Below are positions 63,745 to 64,000 of a stretch of 64,000 nt of DNA, piece after piece. The stretch covers positions 3,658,001 to 3,722,000 of the forward strand of contig NZ_CP115669.1 in NCBI RefSeq assembly GCF_029203285.1, read 5' to 3'. A model generated the notes under the pieces. The model was not told the origin of the DNA and did no database searches. It worked only from the letters and a program-made list of their open reading frames with translations. Source of the DNA: Pseudomonas sp. PSE14 (GTDB lineage: Bacteria > Pseudomonadota > Gammaproteobacteria > Pseudomonadales > Pseudomonadaceae). The position numbers were made by a program, and so were the translations under genes. The first letter of the stretch is position 1. Each line of letters opens with the position of its first letter.

Positions 63745-64000
63745 ATGCATAAGCACTCCAGTACTCCCCCTGCTCTGCGAGAGGAAGGTGTAGACCAGCT
63801 CACCTGCACGACCACCTACCGCGGCTTCCCCATGATCTGCTTCAAGGATCAGTACGGGGCGGTTTGCTCCCTGCAGATCAGCAGCCTAGCGGAGCCAACC
63901 TGCTGCTGGTTCGGCGTCGACAACCCATCCATCCAGGTCATGGAGCCGGGCAAAGGCTGGCAGCCGGTGAAGCTGCCTGCGGGAGCCGTGGTAAGCAACC
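63745..64000 (+). CDS. Partial early phage gene running off the right edge
   Basis: The frame opens at an ATG with AAGGAG eight bases upstream and reads without stop for the last 85 codons of the window. The start is MHKHSSTPPALREEGVDQ, and the protein contains TTYRGFPMICFKDQYG and CCWFGVDNPS. It is probably a small phage protein. No domain is recognised, and the 3' end is missing. Confidence 0.6.
   Translation, partial: MHKHSSTPPALREEGVDQLTCTTTYRGFPMICFKDQYGAVCSLQISSLAEPTCCWFGVDNPSIQVMEPGKGWQPVKLPAGAVVSN

Overview
The window is a piece of a Pseudomonas chromosome, probably from a relative of P. aeruginosa, with a P2/phiCTX-type prophage in its right half. The host assignment rests on gene order recalled from P. 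aeruginosa (tig-clpP-clpX-lon-hupB-ppiD-fabI-nppDCBA2A1-mltD-gloB-yafS-like-rnhA-dnaQ-ldcA-permease), on high GC, and on Pseudomonas-type REP palindromes. No database was searched.

Positions 1-28793 are ordinary core chromosome. An APC-family antiporter and a PLP-dependent lysine/arginine-type decarboxylase flank a GAF-PAS-GGDEF-EAL protein. A repeat-rich gap of about 700 bp follows, holding 15 perfect GCTCTG hexamers, a nested palindrome and REP-like hairpins. Next come dnaQ, rnhA (separated by a 142-bp MITE-like hairpin element), a methyltransferase, and divergent gloB and mltD. A five-gene peptide/nucleoside-peptide ABC importer with two binding proteins follows, then fabI. The last block is the folding and proteolysis genes ppiD, hupB, lon, clpX, clpP and tig, all on the minus strand.

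At 28936 the 3' end of a minus-strand tRNA-Leu gene marks an attachment junction. The rest of the tRNA, and probably the integrase, lie beyond the right edge. From here to 64000 the sequence is prophage. In order it holds a 310-bp array of GGTAAT motifs bounded by inverted repeats, a P2-like cos site, and an accessory SOS block (SRAP protein divergent from a umuDC pair across a LexA box, plus two small membrane proteins). The P2 morphogenesis genes follow in canonical order: Q P / O N M L X / holins, endolysin, spanins / R S V W J I H / fibre assembly / FI FII E E+E' T U D. Three CTGTA-N11-TACAG dyads sit where P2 places its Ogr-dependent late promoters. A Cys4 Ogr-like protein is encoded in the early region instead of after D.

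Between D and the immunity region (55.4-58.0 kb) is AT-rich cargo: a membrane-anchored protein on the plus strand, then a translationally coupled two-gene minus-strand cassette (328-residue soluble protein plus 186-residue multi-pass membrane protein). I do not recognise these. Phage cargo sites like this often hold anti-phage systems, so this is the best candidate for an undescribed system. A decayed copy of a neighbouring phage gene end flanks the cassette. The right end has a BRCT-domain protein, a Cro/C1-type repressor, a Cox-like regulator, a CII-like protein, the Ogr-like activator, small early genes and a large zinc-finger/TOPRIM/ATPase replication protein in place of P2 gpA. A partial gene runs off the edge.
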